From Candidatus Neomicrothrix sp. UBA4542 (GTDB lineage Bacteria > Actinomycetota > Acidimicrobiia > Acidimicrobiales > Poriferisodalaceae), in the NCBI GenBank assembly GCA_002388005.1, contig DGLO01000124.1, forward strand, positions 1 to 16,242: a DNA stretch of 16,242 bases. The letters are read 5' to 3'. The first letter of the stretch is position 1. Every line of letters begins with the position of its first letter. Below, piece after piece: positions 13,536 to 16,242 of the stretch. The position numbers were made by a program, and so were the translations under genes. Under the pieces are notes generated by a model that was not told where the DNA came from, searched no databases, and was given only the letters and a program-made list of their open reading frames with translations.

Positions 13536-14756
13536 ATGAGCAACCAGCCGTACATTCTCATCACAGCCGATACGCATGCGGGTGGAAGTCATTCCCAATA
13601 CCGCGACTACTTAGAGCCCAAATATCGAGACCAATTCGATGAGTGGCGCGGTGGGTATGCAAACCCCTCCGAAGAGCACTACGGCTCGAAGAAGCTCAGA
13701 AACTGGGATCTAGATATCCGTACTGCCGACCAAAACTCTCAGGGGGTGGTCGGCGAAGTTGTATTCCCGAACACCGTCCCCCCCTTCTACACAGAAAGCG
13801 TGGTCACAGCACATCCGCCATCCCACGAAGAATACGAGCTTTATCTCGCAGGTATAAGGGCTCACAACCGGTGGCTCGTCGATTTTTGTGCCGAAGATCC
13901 CGACCGCCGAGCGGGCGTTGGTTTGATTTTGCCCAATGACCTTGATGAAGCTGTTAAAGACATCCAATTCATTGCTGAATCTGGGCTTCGGGGCGGTGTC
14001 TTGCTTCCGACAGTCCCGCCTGATTGCAATTGGGTACCACCTATCTACGACCCTGTCTGGGATCGGGTGTTTGCTGCCATTCAAGACCATGATCTGGTGA
14101 TCAATCAGCATTCAGGGCAAGGTTCACCCAGATACCAAGAAACCATTGTCGGTGAGGCGATATGGATCACCGAAGTCATCTTCTATTCGCAGTCTGGGTT
14201 TCGGCATCTCCTCATGAGTGGCGTATTCGAGAGGTTTCCTGGGCTTCGGTACATCATGACTGAATCTGGTTGCGCCTGGGTTGGGCCGCTGTTGGATCAG
14301 CTTGATCGACTTCATATGGGGATGAAACGTGGAGCGATTGGGGAAATGAAATATGAAGATCGGTGGCCGCTTAATGACCTACCGAGTGAGTCTGCTGCCC
14401 GCAGCTGCTGGTATGGAGCGAGCTTCCCTGGGAAATCTGAACTTGAAGGTATCGACCGAATTGGCGTAGATCGGGTTTTGTGGGGCAACGATTACCCACA
14501 CTATGAGGGGACCTTCCCATACAACCTGGAATCCCTCCGGCTTACGTTCTCTGATATTCCCGAGTCAACTCGTCGGTCGCTATTAGGGGAGAACGCGGCG
14601 AACCTGTACGGCTTCGATCTGGAAAAGTTGCGACCACTCGCTGATGTACATGGCCCCACGCCTGAAGAGGTCAACGAAGCATTGACCCGCGACGAAATCC
14701 CTCGGGATTCTTCGTGCGGAATCTTCCACGCTGCGCTCGCTAAAACAGCTGGCTAG
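13536..14756 (+). CDS. Amidohydrolase family protein (PF04909, ACMSD-like)
   Basis: A 406-residue TIM-barrel metal-dependent hydrolase or decarboxylase of the amidohydrolase_2 group, cytoplasmic. Key positions: the N-terminal strand ITADTHAGG (Asp12, His14, with Gly16 where many relatives have a second His), LVINQHSGQGS (His192), YIMTESGCAWVGPLL (Glu243 in the ESG block common to this subgroup) and WGNDYPHYEG (Asp319, His322), the catalytic Asp site. GENAANLYGF near residue 355 is the standard C-terminal block. This arrangement is that of the actinobacterial relatives of ACMSD and gamma-resorcylate decarboxylases; hydrolysis or decarboxylation are both possible. The start at ATG 13536 lacks a ribosome site but has a -10 box 6 nt upstream. 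Its stop is 10 bp before the next amidohydrolase-like gene, with translational coupling likely. Confidence 0.9.
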   Translation: MSNQPYILITADTHAGGSHSQYRDYLEPKYRDQFDEWRGGYANPSEEHYGSKKLRNWDLDIRTADQNSQGVVGEVVFPNTVPPFYTESVVTAHPPSHEEYELYLAGIRAHNRWLVDFCAEDPDRRAGVGLILPNDLDEAVKDIQFIAESGLRGGVLLPTVPPDCNWVPPIYDPVWDRVFAAIQDHDLVINQHSGQGSPRYQETIVGEAIWITEVIFYSQSGFRHLLMSGVFERFPGLRYIMTESGCAWVGPLLDQLDRLHMGMKRGAIGEMKYEDRWPLNDLPSESAARSCWYGASFPGKSELEGIDRIGVDRVLWGNDYPHYEGTFPYNLESLRLTFSDIPESTRRSLLGENAANLYGFDLEKLRPLADVHGPTPEEVNEALTRDEIPRDSSCGIFHAALAKTAG

Positions 14757-14766
14757 GAGAAAATCA

Positions 14767-15633
14767 ATGGCAATGCCCTCAGACGTTGGGATCATCGACA
14801 CAATGATCGGCTTTCCGGCCAGCGATTTCTCCCAATATGACTTCATCCGCAAACAATTAAAAGACGATTCCACTGAGTTTGAGTTTCCGGTTGAGTACAT
14901 GTTTAAGAATGTCCCCAAAGAACTTTACGGAAGTGACAACCCGATTTCGGTGACGTTGCATGAAATGGATCGCTTCGGGGTCGAGGTTGGTGTCATAGGA
15001 GTCGGGGACGAGGTAAGTCGGCAAGCGCTGCAGGACCATCCTGACCGTTTCGTGGGGTCAGGTTGGGTGGACCCGAATCGGGGTATGAAAGGAATTCGAG
15101 CCATGGTCCGCCAGTACGAGGAGTACGGGGTTCGGGCGTTCACCGCCTTTAACGCCGGCTACAACCCTCAGGTGGGCCTTGATGAAGCTCTCATGTATCC
15201 GATCTACGCCAAGTGTGTCGAACTTGACGTACCTATTTTCTCATGCGTCGGAGTTCCTGGACCGAGATTTCCGATGTGGCCACAGCACGTGGAGCGCCTT
15301 GACCAAATCATGTATGACTTTCCAGAACTTGTGTTTGTAACGCGTCATGGCTGCGAACCGTGGGAAGACTTGGCAGTCAAACTGATGTTGAAGTGGCCGA
15401 ACCTTTACTATTCAACATCAGCATTCGCTCCTAAGCACTACCCCGAAGCTGTGATTGACTACGCAAATTCAAGAGGGGCTGACAAGGTCATTTACGCGGG
15501 ATATTTCCCTATGGGCCTCTCACTTGAGCGGATAATGACCGACATGCAGAACCTACCGTTGCGCGATGAGGTGTGGCCCAAATTTCTTCGGGGAAATGCT
15601 GCAAAACTTCTACGGATCGGTGCTTCTTCCTAG
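14767..15633 (+). CDS. Amidohydrolase-fold protein lacking most metal ligands (probable pseudoenzyme)
   Basis: A 288-residue protein with the amidohydrolase_2 outline: N-terminal strand GIIDTMIGFP, RFVGSGWVDPN, GVRAFTAFNAGYNPQ, VPIFSCVGVPGPRFP, FVTRHGCEPW and the closing FLRGNAAKLLRI. The usual ligands are mostly absent. The first-strand HxH site reads DTM (Asp11-Met13), the strand that normally ends in His reads FSCVG (Ser159-Cys160), and the catalytic Asp site reads YAGYFP, with Tyr246 at the Asp position. Only His194 (TRHGCEPW) remains. I infer a non-catalytic or altered subunit. ATG 14767 has AGGAG formed partly by the stop codon of the preceding gene (TAGGAG, 14754-14759), so expression is coupled to the active amidohydrolase, suggesting a heteromeric complex. 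Confidence 0.85.
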   Translation: MAMPSDVGIIDTMIGFPASDFSQYDFIRKQLKDDSTEFEFPVEYMFKNVPKELYGSDNPISVTLHEMDRFGVEVGVIGVGDEVSRQALQDHPDRFVGSGWVDPNRGMKGIRAMVRQYEEYGVRAFTAFNAGYNPQVGLDEALMYPIYAKCVELDVPIFSCVGVPGPRFPMWPQHVERLDQIMYDFPELVFVTRHGCEPWEDLAVKLMLKWPNLYYSTSAFAPKHYPEAVIDYANSRGADKVIYAGYFPMGLSLERIMTDMQNLPLRDEVWPKFLRGNAAKLLRIGASS

Positions 15634-15660
15634 CAAAGGCAGACCGGTTTCGTCAGTCCA

Positions 15661-15727
15661 CCTGGCAACGAAATCTTCGAACGAGCAAAGCCTTGCAAAC
15701 TGATCATGTAGCGAGAGCTAGTTCGTT
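15661..15727. repeat. Weak inverted repeat between convergent genes
   Basis: GAACGA (15679-15684) and TCGTTC (15722-15727) are complementary arms, extended by CTT and AAG with one bulged base, with about 37 nt between them. They lie between the stops of two convergent genes. A U-rich tail is missing, so this is only a possible terminator-like fold. Confidence 0.2.
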
Positions 15728-16242
15728 CAAGCTGTTGCCTCAATGATTATTCGGTCAGAGTCAAGCGCTGGGTCGTGAACTTCGAGAGTGCCGCTGACCC
15801 GCACTTCGCTGAAACCGGCTTGGACAAGCATTGACTGCACATCGTCCATGGAATAAATGCAAATCACGATCGAATACGTTTCGCTTGTGACCTCAACATC
15901 ACCCCGGAACTGGCGAACGGATATTTCGCGCACGATGTTTCCTTCTTGGGCATTGACTTCCAACAGACGGGTCCGCAACTCCAAATCAGTTCCGTCACTT
16001 GCTCGTCGACGATCACCCCGTTCCGGCCATGGGTGTGGCAATTCCAAAGACTTTGGGTCTGTGTAGGTAGAACCTGGGGCCTGCTGCACGAAATGGTGGT
16101 CCATCACAAGCCTTCCGTTGGGTTTCAAATGCGAATGGATTCGACGCAAACCTTCAAGGTCTAATGCCCGGTTGCCACCGAGGCCGAACGCGCCGCAGAG
16201 GACAACAGTGAAATATTGACGCGGTAAGACCAGTTTGTGCAT
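15727..16242 (-). CDS. SAM-dependent methyltransferase (N-terminus beyond window edge)
   Basis: The C-terminal 171 residues of a class I methyltransferase, open to the right edge, so the real start and the SAM-binding GxGxG motif lie outside. The visible part has the motif IV strand FTVVLCGAFGLGG, then LDLEGLRRIHSHLKPNGRLVMDHHF (motifs V-VI, here in parts: LRRIHSHLKPNG and RLVMDHHF), and a C-terminal beta region ending in SEVRVSGTLEVHD and RIIIEATA. The Met at the very edge (16240-16242) is internal. It converges on the amidohydrolase-like gene, with 93 bp between their stops. Its substrate is unknown; the relation to the neighbouring locus is unclear. Confidence 0.75.
   Translation of the reverse strand: MHKLVLPRQYFTVVLCGAFGLGGNRALDLEGLRRIHSHLKPNGRLVMDHHFVQQAPGSTYTDPKSLELPHPWPERGDRRRASDGTDLELRTRLLEVNAQEGNIVREISVRQFRGDVEVTSETYSIVICIYSMDDVQSMLVQAGFSEVRVSGTLEVHDPALDSDRIIIEATA

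Overview
The window looks like chromosomal DNA of a moderate-GC actinobacterium, possibly Acidimicrobiia-like. That placement is an inference. It rests on the gene content (type III CoA-transferases, an LLM-class flavin oxidoreductase, an acyl-CoA dehydrogenase, PF04909 amidohydrolases, a PAQR/hemolysin III protein), the frequent GTG and TTG starts, and at least one gene whose start sits right behind a -10 box as in leaderless mRNAs. I see no insertion sequence, phage gene, CRISPR array, rRNA or tRNA.

Left part (1-4800), mixed housekeeping and accessory genes. A DUF1330 protein (cut by the left edge) and a hemolysin III/PAQR membrane protein lie on the minus strand. On the plus strand follow a DEAD-box RNA helicase with a long basic tail, a crotonase of the enoyl-CoA isomerase type, a small three-helix membrane protein, a probable small Cys-containing protein, an intrinsic terminator, and an ArfB-type ribosome rescue hydrolase. 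Helicase, ArfB and perhaps the small membrane protein look like general maintenance functions.

Middle part (4800-8236). A tight two-gene minus-strand operon encodes a short-chain dehydrogenase and a ThuA-like protein with 2 bp between them. Divergent from it are a 56-residue small protein, a class I methyltransferase and a small SnoaL/NTF2-like protein.

Right part (8237-15633), the most interesting section. It is a divergent locus around a short control region (11908-12028). To the left lie an LLM-class oxidoreductase and an 807-residue tandem type III CoA-transferase. To the right lie an acyl-CoA dehydrogenase, a PF04909 amidohydrolase, and a second amidohydrolase-fold protein that has lost nearly all metal ligands. 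A 16-bp perfect palindrome lies at the start of the dehydrogenase gene. Together these genes suggest a catabolic route for an unidentified carboxylic acid: CoA activation, alpha,beta-oxidation, flavin-dependent oxidation, and hydrolysis or decarboxylation. No transporter, ligase or regulator is present in the window, so the substrate is not inferable. The right edge cuts a methyltransferase on the minus strand.
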